Source of the DNA: Paraplanobispora siamensis | Lineage (GTDB): Bacteria > Actinomycetota > Actinomycetes > Streptosporangiales > Streptosporangiaceae | Reading direction: 5' to 3' | NCBI RefSeq assembly: GCF_016863175.1 | Contig: NZ_BOOJ01000012.1 | Span: 62,001-126,000 of the forward strand | Length of the DNA stretch: 64,000 nucleotides | In this document: in pieces, positions 36,907 through 45,043 of the stretch | Layout of the letters: each line of letters opens with the position of its first letter | How positions within the stretch are numbered: position 1 is the stretch's first letter | Notes under the pieces: generated by a model | The model's database searches: none | Told to the model about the DNA's origin: nothing | What the model saw: only the letters and a program-made list of their open reading frames with translations | Translations under genes and position numbers: made by a program

Positions 36907-38089
36907 GAAAGCTCTGATCATCGGCGGCGGCATCGCCGGTCCGGTGACGGCCATGGCCCTGCAGCGCGCGGGCGTCGAGGGTGAGATCTACGAGGCCCAC
37001 GGCCACGGCTCCGACGGCGTCGGGGTCTTCCTCACGCTCGCGGACAACGGGCTCGCGGCTCTGGACCTGCTCGGCCTGCGCGACATGGTCTGCGACCTGG
37101 GCATGGACTCGCCGCGCATGGAGATGAGCAACGGCCGCGGCAGGCGGCTGGCCTCCATCCGGCATCCCAGTCGCACGGTCAGGCGTGCCGACCTCTATCG
37201 GGCGCTCCGCGACGAGGCCCTGCGGCGCGGGGTGCGCATCCACTACGGCAAGCGGCTGGACGACGCCTCGATCACTCCGGGCGGCGTGCGGGCGGTCTTC
37301 GCCGACGGGAGCACCGCCGAGGGCGACCTGCTCATCGGCGCCGACGGACTGCACTCACGCACCCGCACGATCATCGACCCCGCCGCGCCCCGCGCCCGGT
37401 ACGTCGGCCTGCTCAACACCGGCGGCTTCGCGCGCGGGGTCACGGTCCCGGGCGAGCCGGGCACGTACTACTTCGTCTTCGGCCGCAGGTGCTTCTTCGG
37501 CTACGTGATCCACCCGGAGGACGGGGAGGTGTGGTGGTTCGCCAACCCGCCCAGCCGCAGGGAGCCGACCCGGGAGGAGCTCGCGGCGATCGCCCCGGAG
37601 CGGTGGCGGGCCGGGCTGATGGAGCTGTTCGCCGGCGACGCCGGGCCGATGCCCGACATCATCGCCGCCACCGAGCACATCCCGCCCGGCTGGAGCACCT
37701 ACGACTTCCCGACCGTGCCGACCTGGTCCAACGAGCGCATGGTGATCCTGGGCGACGCCGCGCACGCCACCTCGCCCTCGTCGGGGCAGGGCGCGTCCAT
37801 GGCGATCGAGGACGCGGTGGTGCTGGCCAGGTGCCTGCGCGGCGTGCCCGGCACCGGTGAGGCGTTCGCCGCCTACGAGCGGCTGCGGCGGGACCGGGTG
37901 GAGCGGATCGTGGCCCACGGCAAGCGCAACGGGGACGGCAAGGCCCCCGGTCCCGCCGGCGCCTTCGTGCGCGACCTCATGATGCCGGCGTTCATGAGGT
38001 GGGTGGAGAAGAAGAACGCGATGGGCTGGATGCACGACTACCGCATCGCCTGGGACGACCGGGTGAGGGCGGTCCCCCGTCCGGCTTAG
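36899..38089 (+). CDS. FAD-dependent monooxygenase
   Basis: The 396-aa protein has the Rossmann motif LIIGGGIAGPVTAMAL, the GADGLHSRTR (DG) motif and GDAAHATSPSSGQGASMAIEDA. These are the three signatures of group A flavoprotein hydroxylases (PHBH fold), which hydroxylate aromatic or polyketide compounds with NAD(P)H and oxygen. The substrate is unknown. The divergent PadR gene is the likely regulator; PadR proteins often respond to phenolic or drug-like compounds. Confidence 0.9.
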   Translation: MTKKALIIGGGIAGPVTAMALQRAGVEGEIYEAHGHGSDGVGVFLTLADNGLAALDLLGLRDMVCDLGMDSPRMEMSNGRGRRLASIRHPSRTVRRADLYRALRDEALRRGVRIHYGKRLDDASITPGGVRAVFADGSTAEGDLLIGADGLHSRTRTIIDPAAPRARYVGLLNTGGFARGVTVPGEPGTYYFVFGRRCFFGYVIHPEDGEVWWFANPPSRREPTREELAAIAPERWRAGLMELFAGDAGPMPDIIAATEHIPPGWSTYDFPTVPTWSNERMVILGDAAHATSPSSGQGASMAIEDAVVLARCLRGVPGTGEAFAAYERLRRDRVERIVAHGKRNGDGKAPGPAGAFVRDLMMPAFMRWVEKKNAMGWMHDYRIAWDDRVRAVPRPA

Positions 38090-38097
38090 ATCACATA

Positions 38098-38142
38098 TTG
38101 ACTTTAGCGAGACATAATTCATATTATTCTCGCTAAAGTCAA
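38098..38142 (+). promoter_or_regulatory. Promoter covered by a 15-bp perfect inverted repeat
   Basis: TTGACTTTAGCGAGA (38098-38112) and its exact complement (38128-38142) flank a 15-nt AT-rich centre. TTGACT serves as -35 and TATTAT (38122-38127) as -10 with an 18-bp spacer. The right arm runs up to the ribosome-binding site AAAGGAG. The regulator is unknown; the form suits a TetR- or MarR-type repressor. Confidence 0.75.
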
Positions 38143-38152
38143 AGGAGTGATC

Positions 38153-38908
38153 ATGACAGCCACCGTCCCCGCGGGCGGCGCCCTCACCGTCGAACAACTT
38201 CTCCTGCCCGGCCAGGCCGCGGCGCCCGCCGGTCCCGTCGACGTCGCGGCCATGTACGTGATGCACCGCGCCTTCCGGCGCGACCTCGCCCTGTTCGCCG
38301 CGGCCACCGCCGCCACCCCGGTGGCCGACCGGGAGTGCTGGGCCCGTCTCGGCCGCAGGTGGGAGGTGTTCTCCAGCGTTCTGCACAAACACCACAGCGG
38401 GGAGGACGCCGGGCTCTGGCCGCTTCTTCTGGAGCGTTCCAGCGGTGACGGGGCCGCCGCCGTGCTGGCCGCGATGTCCGCCGAGCACGAGCGCATCGAC
38501 CCGCTGCTGCGAGAGTGCGCAGCCGGCTTCGCCGTACTCGCCCGCACCGCCGACGACGGCGCCCGCCGCACGCTCGCCCGCCGCACGCTCGCCCGGCGCA
38601 CCGCGGAGCTGCGCGAGCTGCTCGAGGCGCACCTCGCCCACGAGGAGCGGGACGCGATGGCACTGGTCCAGGCGCACCTGACCCAGCGCGACTGGGAGCG
38701 CCTGGACAAGGAGCACTTCGCCCCGGAGTACGGCCTGCGCGACGTCCCCGCGGTGCTGGCGTGGGTGATGCACGGCCTGACGCCCCAGGCGGCGCGCAAG
38801 GTGCCCGGCGGCCCGGTCCTGCACATCGTCGGGCGGCTGCTCGCCCGGCGTCTCGCCCGCGCCGACCGCCGTACCTTCCGCCACGTGGTGAAGGCGGGGG
38901 AGTCGTGA
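38153..38908 (+). CDS. Hemerythrin-domain protein
   Basis: The 251-aa helical protein has the metal-ligand pattern of HHE/hemerythrin domains: HHSGEDAGLWP, AEHERIDPLL and HLAHEERDAM. It probably binds a di-iron centre and senses or detoxifies oxygen or nitric oxide species; this is family knowledge. A duplicated RRTLARRTLARRT stretch (encoded by CGCACGCTCGCCCGC repeats) lies between ligand helices. AAAGGAG is 7 nt before the ATG; the GTG at 38147 lies within that site. It overlaps the next gene by 4 nt. Confidence 0.85.
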   Translation: MTATVPAGGALTVEQLLLPGQAAAPAGPVDVAAMYVMHRAFRRDLALFAAATAATPVADRECWARLGRRWEVFSSVLHKHHSGEDAGLWPLLLERSSGDGAAAVLAAMSAEHERIDPLLRECAAGFAVLARTADDGARRTLARRTLARRTAELRELLEAHLAHEERDAMALVQAHLTQRDWERLDKEHFAPEYGLRDVPAVLAWVMHGLTPQAARKVPGGPVLHIVGRLLARRLARADRRTFRHVVKAGES

Positions 38909-39393
38909 GCGCCACCGCCTCCGCGCTGAGCCGCAAGGACCGGCTGCTCACCCGGGTGAGCAGGAACGTCGCCAGGATCCACACCACCCTGTTCCGCTTC
39001 AGCGACGGCCGCTTCGGGCGCCGCTTCCGCGGCGGCGACGTGCTGCTGCTGACCGTCCGCGGCCGCCGTTCGGGACGGGCCTTCACCACCCCGCTGCTGC
39101 ATGTGCGCGACGGCCGGGACTACATCGTGGCCGCCTCCAACGGCGGCATCGACTGCGAGCCGCAGTGGTGGCTCAACCTGCTCGCCGACCCGCACGGGGA
39201 GGTCGAGGCCGGCGAGGGGCGCGTCCGGGTGACCGCCTCGGAGGCGCAGGGCGAGGAGCGCGGCCTGCTGTGGGCCCGGCTCGTCGAGTCCTTCTCCGGC
39301 TACGAGGACTATCAGGCCGCGGTGCGCCGGCGGATCGCCGTCGTACGGCTGAGCCCGGTCCCCGCGACGGACGCGCCCTCCGCCTCCCGCTGA
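38905..39393 (+). CDS. Deazaflavin-dependent nitroreductase family protein (DUF385)
   Basis: The 162-aa protein has GGDVLLLTVRGRRSGRAFTTPLLH and YIVAASNGG...PQWWLNLLADP, the signature of the Ddn/F420H2-dependent split-barrel oxidoreductases of actinobacteria. It likely reduces quinones or other acceptors with F420H2. The GTG start overlaps the hemerythrin gene stop (GTGA), so the two are co-translated, and both are under the palindromic promoter. Confidence 0.87.
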   Translation: MSATASALSRKDRLLTRVSRNVARIHTTLFRFSDGRFGRRFRGGDVLLLTVRGRRSGRAFTTPLLHVRDGRDYIVAASNGGIDCEPQWWLNLLADPHGEVEAGEGRVRVTASEAQGEERGLLWARLVESFSGYEDYQAAVRRRIAVVRLSPVPATDAPSASR

Positions 39394-39416
39394 GCTGAGA
39401 GGGATGGCCGGAGCGC

Positions 39417-39980
39417 TCACTCCTCGTCGGCGGGAAGAGCGAACAGGCGGATGTACATCGGGCGGGCGTCGGACGGGGCGTCGTCGGCCCGGTGGCCGTA
39501 CTTCGTCAGCAGCGCCATGTAGGCCTCGAAGAACTCCTCGAACTCCGGCTTCGTCATCCGCCTGAAGCCGCGCGAGACCTTGATCCAGCTCGGGTCGCGC
39601 GCGTAGGCGGCGGGAAGACCGTCCAGCAGCTCGCGGTCCTCCTGCAGGCCGATCCGGTGGAACTCGGCCAGCACGGGGCGGTCCTCCGGAGCGAGCTGGT
39701 CGGGTGTGGGCAGGCGCAGGTCCCGGGGGCCGTCGGCCTTGCGCCACCAGCGCTCCCGTCCGGTGGAGCGCTCGGGGATCTCCTCGATGAAGCCGTACTT
39801 CTCCAGCTGACGCAGGTGATAGCTGGTCGTGCCGGTCTTGGCGTCGAGCAGTTCACCGATCGTCGTCGAGGTCGCCGGGCCGTGCACGTTGAGGTGGCGC
39901 AGGATCAGCCGGCGCATGGGGTGGGCCAGCGCCTTGAGTCTGCCGGGGTCGTCGAGGAGGAGCGGCTCGTCGTCCTTCAT
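39417..39980 (-). CDS. ArsR-type winged-helix regulator
   Basis: The 187-aa protein has an N-terminal winged helix (RLKALAHPMRRLILRHLNVHGPATSTTIGELL, TSYHLRQLEKYGFIEE) and a longer helical C-terminal part. ArsR metal-binding Cys motifs are absent, so it probably senses an organic ligand or another signal. The divergent secreted hydrolase gene is the likely target. The start is ATG at 39980; an in-frame ATG three codons earlier is possible. Confidence 0.87.
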   Translation of the reverse strand: MKDDEPLLLDDPGRLKALAHPMRRLILRHLNVHGPATSTTIGELLDAKTGTTSYHLRQLEKYGFIEEIPERSTGRERWWRKADGPRDLRLPTPDQLAPEDRPVLAEFHRIGLQEDRELLDGLPAAYARDPSWIKVSRGFRRMTKPEFEEFFEAYMALLTKYGHRADDAPSDARPMYIRLFALPADEE

Positions 39981-39996
39981 GAGGATCAGCCTAGTC

Positions 39997-40046
39997 CTGC
40001 AGAAGGATATCTGCAGACAAACATTTGCCGAGGATTCTCTGCAGAG
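39997..40046. promoter_or_regulatory. Two CTGCAG-centred dyads between ArsR and hydrolase genes
   Basis: CTGCAGA-N6-TCTGCAG (39997-40016) is a perfect 7-bp dyad; CTCTGCAGAG (40037-40046) is a second palindrome 20 bp away. Both lie between the divergent starts and share CTGCAGA, so they are candidate sites of the ArsR-type regulator. Confidence 0.65.
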
Positions 40047-40058
40047 TACTTTCGGCAT

Positions 40059-41585
40059 ATGCGACGACCCTTCCAGATCCTCCGGGCCGCGGCGGTCACC
40101 CTGTGCCTGCTCACCGCGGCCACGCCCGCATCGGCCTCCGCCGGCCCCTCTCCCTCGCCGCCCGCATCCACAACGGGAGCCGAGGCCGCGCTGGCCGTAC
40201 CCTCCGACCTGACCGCGAAGGAGGTGGACTTCCGCGGCAGCGGCGGGCTCGCGATGCGCGGCACGGTCCTCTCCCCGGCGGAGGGCCCAGCGAAGGCCCC
40301 GGCGGAGGGCCGGGCGAAGCGCGGGCCCGGACGGCCGGGCATCGTCCTGGTCCACGGTTCGGGCGCCGGCGTCCCCCGTGCGAAGCTGCGGGAGGAGGCC
40401 GTCGCCTTCGCCAGGCAGGGGCTGTCCGTACTGATCTACGACAAGCGCTCCGAGGGCTACTCGCTCTTCCGGCGGTCCTACTCGCAGCTCGCCGACGACG
40501 CGCTCGGAGCCGTGGCCGCGCTCCGCTCCCAGCCGGGGGTGGACCCGGCCGGAGTCGGCGTCTGGGGGTTCAGCGAGGGCGGCTGGGTGGCCCCGATCGC
40601 GGCGTCCCGTTCGGCGGAGGTCGCCTTCGTCGTGCTCGTGGGCGCCAACGGCATGCCGCCGCTGCGGCAGCAGACCTGGGCCGTGGCCGCGGGGCTGCGC
40701 AAGGCGGGGGTGTCGGGTCCGCTGGTCGAGCGGGCCGAACCGGCCATGTACCGCCTGATCGCCGACGGCGGCATGTTCCCCGAGCCGTACCACGACCCCG
40801 GGCCGGTCCTGGCCGCGGTCCGTCAGCCGGTGCTGGGCATCTGGGGGGTCCACGACCTGCTCACCCCGCCGCAGGAGAATCCGCCGCTGGTGGCCCGGGC
40901 GCTGGAGGAGGGCGGGAACCGGCGCTACGCGTTCCACTTCTTCCCCGACGCCGACCACGCCGCCCACCGGACCCCGGACGGGGGCGTCACCCGCCTGCCC
41001 GAGCTCGCTCCCGGCTACGCCGACCTGGTCGGTTCCTGGGTCGGTGACGTCACGGCGGGCAGGGCGCCGGCGGCCCGGACGTCGGGACCGGCCCCGGTGC
41101 AGGACTCGGTGAGCGTCCCCGCGGAGCCCCCGGCCTGGTGGGAGTCCGCGCCGGTGCAGCTGGCGGCCCTGGTGCTGTTCACCGTGGCGTTCGCCGCCTA
41201 TCCGCTGGTCGCGCTGGTCCGGCGGCTGCGCGGCCGGTCACGGCGGCCGGTCACCCGGGCGGCGCGGCTGCTCGCCGCCACGGGCGCGGCGACGGTGCTC
41301 GGATCCTTCATCTATCTGTTCTACGTGCTGATGACCGGCGGCAAGCTGGCCGCTCCCGGCCCCGTGGCGGCGGGACGCCCGCTGATCTGGCTGGCGCTGC
41401 AGGCCCTGGCGGTGACCTGCGTGGCGGCCACGGTCCTCACCGCGTCGGCCTGGTACCGCTCCCGGGGCTCCGCGGATCCCGCGCGGCCGGGAGAGCGGGG
41501 AGAGAGGGTACGGCTCGGCCTCCTGCTCGCCGGCGGGGTGGCGTTCGTCCCGTGGGCCCTGTACTGGGGGCTGCTGCTGCCGTGA
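40059..41585 (+). CDS. Exported alpha/beta hydrolase with C-terminal membrane segments
   Basis: The 508-aa protein has a signal peptide (1-28, ASASA), then an alpha/beta-hydrolase domain (~85-340) with oxyanion HGSGAG, nucleophile in WGFSEGGW, Asp in WGVHD and His in DADHAAH. The last ~150 residues hold three to four membrane helices. Extracellular attachment to the membrane is therefore likely. The linker AEGPAKAPAEGRAK is a small duplication. It is divergent from the ArsR-type gene. Confidence 0.83.
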   Translation: MRRPFQILRAAAVTLCLLTAATPASASAGPSPSPPASTTGAEAALAVPSDLTAKEVDFRGSGGLAMRGTVLSPAEGPAKAPAEGRAKRGPGRPGIVLVHGSGAGVPRAKLREEAVAFARQGLSVLIYDKRSEGYSLFRRSYSQLADDALGAVAALRSQPGVDPAGVGVWGFSEGGWVAPIAASRSAEVAFVVLVGANGMPPLRQQTWAVAAGLRKAGVSGPLVERAEPAMYRLIADGGMFPEPYHDPGPVLAAVRQPVLGIWGVHDLLTPPQENPPLVARALEEGGNRRYAFHFFPDADHAAHRTPDGGVTRLPELAPGYADLVGSWVGDVTAGRAPAARTSGPAPVQDSVSVPAEPPAWWESAPVQLAALVLFTVAFAAYPLVALVRRLRGRSRRPVTRAARLLAATGAATVLGSFIYLFYVLMTGGKLAAPGPVAAGRPLIWLALQALAVTCVAATVLTASAWYRSRGSADPARPGERGERVRLGLLLAGGVAFVPWALYWGLLLP

Positions 41586-41602
41586 CCGGCGGACACGGGC
41601 GG

Positions 41603-42682
41603 TCAGCCGGTGGCGGCGTCGGTCGTGGCGGCGTCCGCCGCGCCGGAGTCCGCGCCGCCGAGCCCGAGCAGCATGCGGTGCCAGACCGGACGGCCGCCGC
41701 TGAAGGCGGCCAGGCACCGTCCCGGACCTTCGTGGATCAGAGCGGTGCAGGCGGTCGCCGCGTCGGCCTCGACGGCGAAGACGGCGAAGTCCGCCCGGCT
41801 GCCCGGCTCCAGGCAGCCCATCCGGCCGGGCCCTTCGGCCAGTCCCAGGGCTCTGGCCCCGCCGAGGGTCAGGGCCTCCACCAGGAGGCGGTCGACGTCG
41901 GGGTCGCGGGCGAACGCGCGGGCGGTGGCCAGCGGATCGCCGCCGGTCCGGGTGCCGACCGCGACGGCGTTCTGGCCGCCGAGCAGCCCTTCGGCGGCGA
42001 ACGGCGAGGAGATGGCCGCCACCGTGCCGCGCAGGCGCAGGAGCTTGCGGTCGGCCTCGTCGAGCGGCCCGGAGGGCGCCACGTGGGTGCCGGTGCCCAG
42101 GGCGCCCACCTCGTCGAGGAACGCGACGGTGCGGCGGCCGAGCTCGACCAGGAGCCGCAGGCCGAACGTCCGCGACAGGATGGCCAGGTCCTCCATGACC
42201 GCCGGGTCGGGGGAGTGCGCGGCGATGCCGACGATCCCCGGATGGTCCACCTCGCGGATGGCGGTGATGAGCCGGTCGCGCTCGTCGGCCTCCCAGTGGG
42301 CCTCGTCCGGGCAGCGGGTCTCCAGGTAGGTCACCCCGCCCAGGCCGAGCTCGCCGACGACGGAGGCGGCCTCCAGGTCGGCGGCCACGCCCGCGACCGC
42401 GGTGACGCCGTGGACGTGCGCGGAGGCGAGGTCCCCGTCGAGCCGGACGTGCGCGTCGACGAGCCCCGGCACGATCATGCCGGGCCAGCGCACCGGCTCG
42501 GCGTCGTGGTAGGCGGCCTCGATCTCCTGACGGAGCCCGATGCCGACCACCCGGTCTCCCCGCAGGGCGATCGCGCCGTCCTCGACGGGAGGCATGGAGA
42601 CCGGCAGGACCAGCGGAGCGCTGTGCACCGTCACAGCGGAGGGCGCACGCGTGCCGAGGTTCCGGCCGGCGTGCATGGGCAT
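41603..42682 (-). CDS. Amidohydrolase family protein with degenerate metal site
   Basis: The 359-aa protein has the amidohydrolase frame: MIVPGLVDAHVRLDGD, GLGGVTYLETR, a SRADFAVF C-terminal strand and the small beta-sandwich. The usual HxH motif reads AHV-R (His then Arg), and later metal His ligands are not all evident, so a catalytic function may be changed. GGGAG stands 8 nt before the ATG at 42682; longer in-frame starts are unlikely. Confidence 0.72.
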   Translation of the reverse strand: MPMHAGRNLGTRAPSAVTVHSAPLVLPVSMPPVEDGAIALRGDRVVGIGLRQEIEAAYHDAEPVRWPGMIVPGLVDAHVRLDGDLASAHVHGVTAVAGVAADLEAASVVGELGLGGVTYLETRCPDEAHWEADERDRLITAIREVDHPGIVGIAAHSPDPAVMEDLAILSRTFGLRLLVELGRRTVAFLDEVGALGTGTHVAPSGPLDEADRKLLRLRGTVAAISSPFAAEGLLGGQNAVAVGTRTGGDPLATARAFARDPDVDRLLVEALTLGGARALGLAEGPGRMGCLEPGSRADFAVFAVEADAATACTALIHEGPGRCLAAFSGGRPVWHRMLLGLGGADSGAADAATTDAATG

Positions 42683-42832
42683 GGGCGGCACTCCCGTCTG
42701 ATCGTTCCCTGCTGAGATTAAAGGCACCCGTATCGACTTCTCAAACACCCGCGAAGGGTGATGGACGGCCCCATCACCTGTTTCGTCAGGGACTGTTGAT
42801 CTGCCTGAGATAGCTCTATAGCGTCGTTAATC

Positions 42833-44944
42833 GTGATCAAACCCCCCAGTTTGGCGAAGGCGCTGATCGCAGCAGTGATCCTGCTTCCTCTCGGCTTCGC
42901 CACCACCCCCGCGTCCGCCGATCCGACCCCCGACCCTTCGCCGCCTCCGGTTCCCGAGCACCCGTGGCGCCTGGACCACTGGCCGCAGCAGCAGCCGTGG
43001 CAGAGGGACGCCCCCGAGGCCGCCCTGCGCGCCCGCCCGGGCACGCCGGCCCCCATCGATCCGCAGAACTGGAAGAACCCCGACCACATGACGTGGGCAG
43101 ACTACGTCAAGCCCCCGGGCACGAACTGGGCCGACCCGGCGGCCAAGGGGTCCAAGCGCACCTTCCGCGGCGCTCTGGTCCTGCTCGACTATCCCAACCA
43201 GCCGTTCGCGGTCACCCAGCCCAGGGGGTCGACGGTCTTCGGCAACCCCAGTGCCGAGGCCCACGACATCCCGCGTGAGCAGGTCGCCCAGTTCTACAAG
43301 GACTTCCTCAACACCCCGAACCAGCTCAACCGCGGGCACACCATCCACGAGTACTGGATGGAGGACTCCGGCGGGCGCTACGGCGTCGACCTGACCGCCT
43401 TCGGGCCGTACCAGATGCCCGGCAAGTCCCACGAGTACGCGATGGAGTTCCAGGCGGGCACCGGCTGCCCGGCCGGGGACGTCTGCGACAAGAACCTCAG
43501 GACCGACGGCCGCGCGGCGTGGATCGCCGACGTGGGACCGGACGTCCCGGCCGGGTTCGACTTCGTCTTCTATCTGAGCGCCGGTCAGGACGAGTCGGCG
43601 ACCTGGCAGGAGTTCGGGCCGATGAAGTTCCCGACGAAGGAGGCGGTGACCGACGAGTTCGGCCCGCCGGACCCGGCCCTGCCCAACTGGGCCAGGACCC
43701 GCTACGTCGAGTGGACCTCCTGGGCCTCGGCCTCCTCCATCTGGCCCAACGCCGGGGGCGGCTCCTCCGTCCAGGCCGAGAGCTCGGGCCAGAGCGTCTA
43801 CGCCCACGAGCTCAGCCACATCCTGGGCATCGGCGACAACTACAACAACCCGTTCGGGGTCCCGCCGCGGCGGGCCTACTCCGGCATCTGGGAGATGCTC
43901 AGCCGGGGCACCTTCAACGGTCCCGGCGGCCCGCACAGCCGCTGGCTGATCCCGCCCACCGCGGGCGCCTCGATGGGCGCCCAGCACATGCTCCGCAACA
44001 AGATCAAGCTGGAGATGGTCGACGAGAAGAACGTCCTGCGCCTGTCGCGCGAGGCGCTCGACGAGTCCGGCCTGGTCGTCGCCAGGGTGACCGCCCGCGT
44101 GATCCAGCCGGGCGAGAACGGCCTGTCGGGGATCAACATCGCCTTCGACACCGGGGACAAGAGCCCGGCCTGCGACGTGGCCACCGACCCGTTCTGCGAC
44201 GGCGGCGGCTACGAGAACTACACCGTCGAGGTCGTGGACCGGATGGGCACCGACTCCTTCACCCCGGACTCCGGCGTGCTGCTGGCCAAGACCAAGAACG
44301 AGGACCGGGCGCCGTTCGAGTGGGTGATCGACGCCAACCCGCAGGACATCGGGATGACCGACTACGTCCTGCCGGACGGCACCGCCGTGCCGATCACGAT
44401 CGGCGACTACCGCCAGCTCTCCGACGCGCTGTTCCACGCGGGAACCGGCTCGGGCAGCGAGTTCGAGTACGTCGACGGGGCCAACCGCCTGCACTTCTAC
44501 GTGCTCGACGTGCACCGCGACCGCAAGGGCGTGCTGTCCTACACGGTCGCGATCCGCTCCCTGGACGGCGCCGGGCCCGCCAGGCGCGGCGTGCGGCTGC
44601 TCCCCGCGGCCGGGATCCCATCCGGCAAGGGGTACTCCACCTGCGGTTTCCCGCTGTTCAACACCGGCAGGACGGCTCCCGCCCGGGGGCAGCACCCCGA
44701 GGACGTCAGCGCCTACCTGAACAACGACGTCTACCGGCTCTCGGCGACCGTCGAGGGGCGCGGCTGGACGGTCACCCTGCCCAACCAGCTCGCGACCGCC
44801 GCGGCGGGCAAGCACACCTCGGCCGCCGTCCACGCCCAGCGGGCCCAGGGCGGCAGCAGGCTGGCCAAGGTCACGCTGACCGCGGTCTCCGAGAGCGACC
44901 CGTCGAAGACGGCCAGGGCGACCTGCCTCGTGACCGGCCTGTAG
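42833..44944 (+). CDS. Secreted M6-family (immune inhibitor A-like) metalloprotease
   Basis: The 703-aa protein has a signal peptide (1-29, ASA), a Pro-rich prodomain, and the zinc site H325-E-L-S-H329 followed by ILGIGDNYNNP, the M6 signature (third ligand probably in the following Gly-Asp segment). Conserved YSGIWEMLSRG continues the fold. C-terminal beta domains follow. It degrades extracellular protein after export. The start is GTG with no Shine-Dalgarno; TATAGC (42817-42822) upstream suggests a very short leader. Confidence 0.9.
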   Translation: MIKPPSLAKALIAAVILLPLGFATTPASADPTPDPSPPPVPEHPWRLDHWPQQQPWQRDAPEAALRARPGTPAPIDPQNWKNPDHMTWADYVKPPGTNWADPAAKGSKRTFRGALVLLDYPNQPFAVTQPRGSTVFGNPSAEAHDIPREQVAQFYKDFLNTPNQLNRGHTIHEYWMEDSGGRYGVDLTAFGPYQMPGKSHEYAMEFQAGTGCPAGDVCDKNLRTDGRAAWIADVGPDVPAGFDFVFYLSAGQDESATWQEFGPMKFPTKEAVTDEFGPPDPALPNWARTRYVEWTSWASASSIWPNAGGGSSVQAESSGQSVYAHELSHILGIGDNYNNPFGVPPRRAYSGIWEMLSRGTFNGPGGPHSRWLIPPTAGASMGAQHMLRNKIKLEMVDEKNVLRLSREALDESGLVVARVTARVIQPGENGLSGINIAFDTGDKSPACDVATDPFCDGGGYENYTVEVVDRMGTDSFTPDSGVLLAKTKNEDRAPFEWVIDANPQDIGMTDYVLPDGTAVPITIGDYRQLSDALFHAGTGSGSEFEYVDGANRLHFYVLDVHRDRKGVLSYTVAIRSLDGAGPARRGVRLLPAAGIPSGKGYSTCGFPLFNTGRTAPARGQHPEDVSAYLNNDVYRLSATVEGRGWTVTLPNQLATAAAGKHTSAAVHAQRAQGGSRLAKVTLTAVSESDPSKTARATCLVTGL

Positions 44945-44962
44945 CCGGAGCGCGGACAGGTC

Positions 44963-44997
44963 GGCGGGGTACGGCGAGCGCGGCGCCGTACCCCGCC
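44963..44997. terminator. Bidirectional terminator
   Basis: GGCGGGGTACGGC and GCCGTACCCCGCC form a perfect 13-bp stem with a 9-nt loop between the metalloprotease and the convergent acyl-CoA dehydrogenase genes. Confidence 0.9.
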
Positions 44998-45043
44998 AGC
45001 GGTCACGTGACAGGCCGGCCGTGCCCCGCCCGGAGCGGTCACG

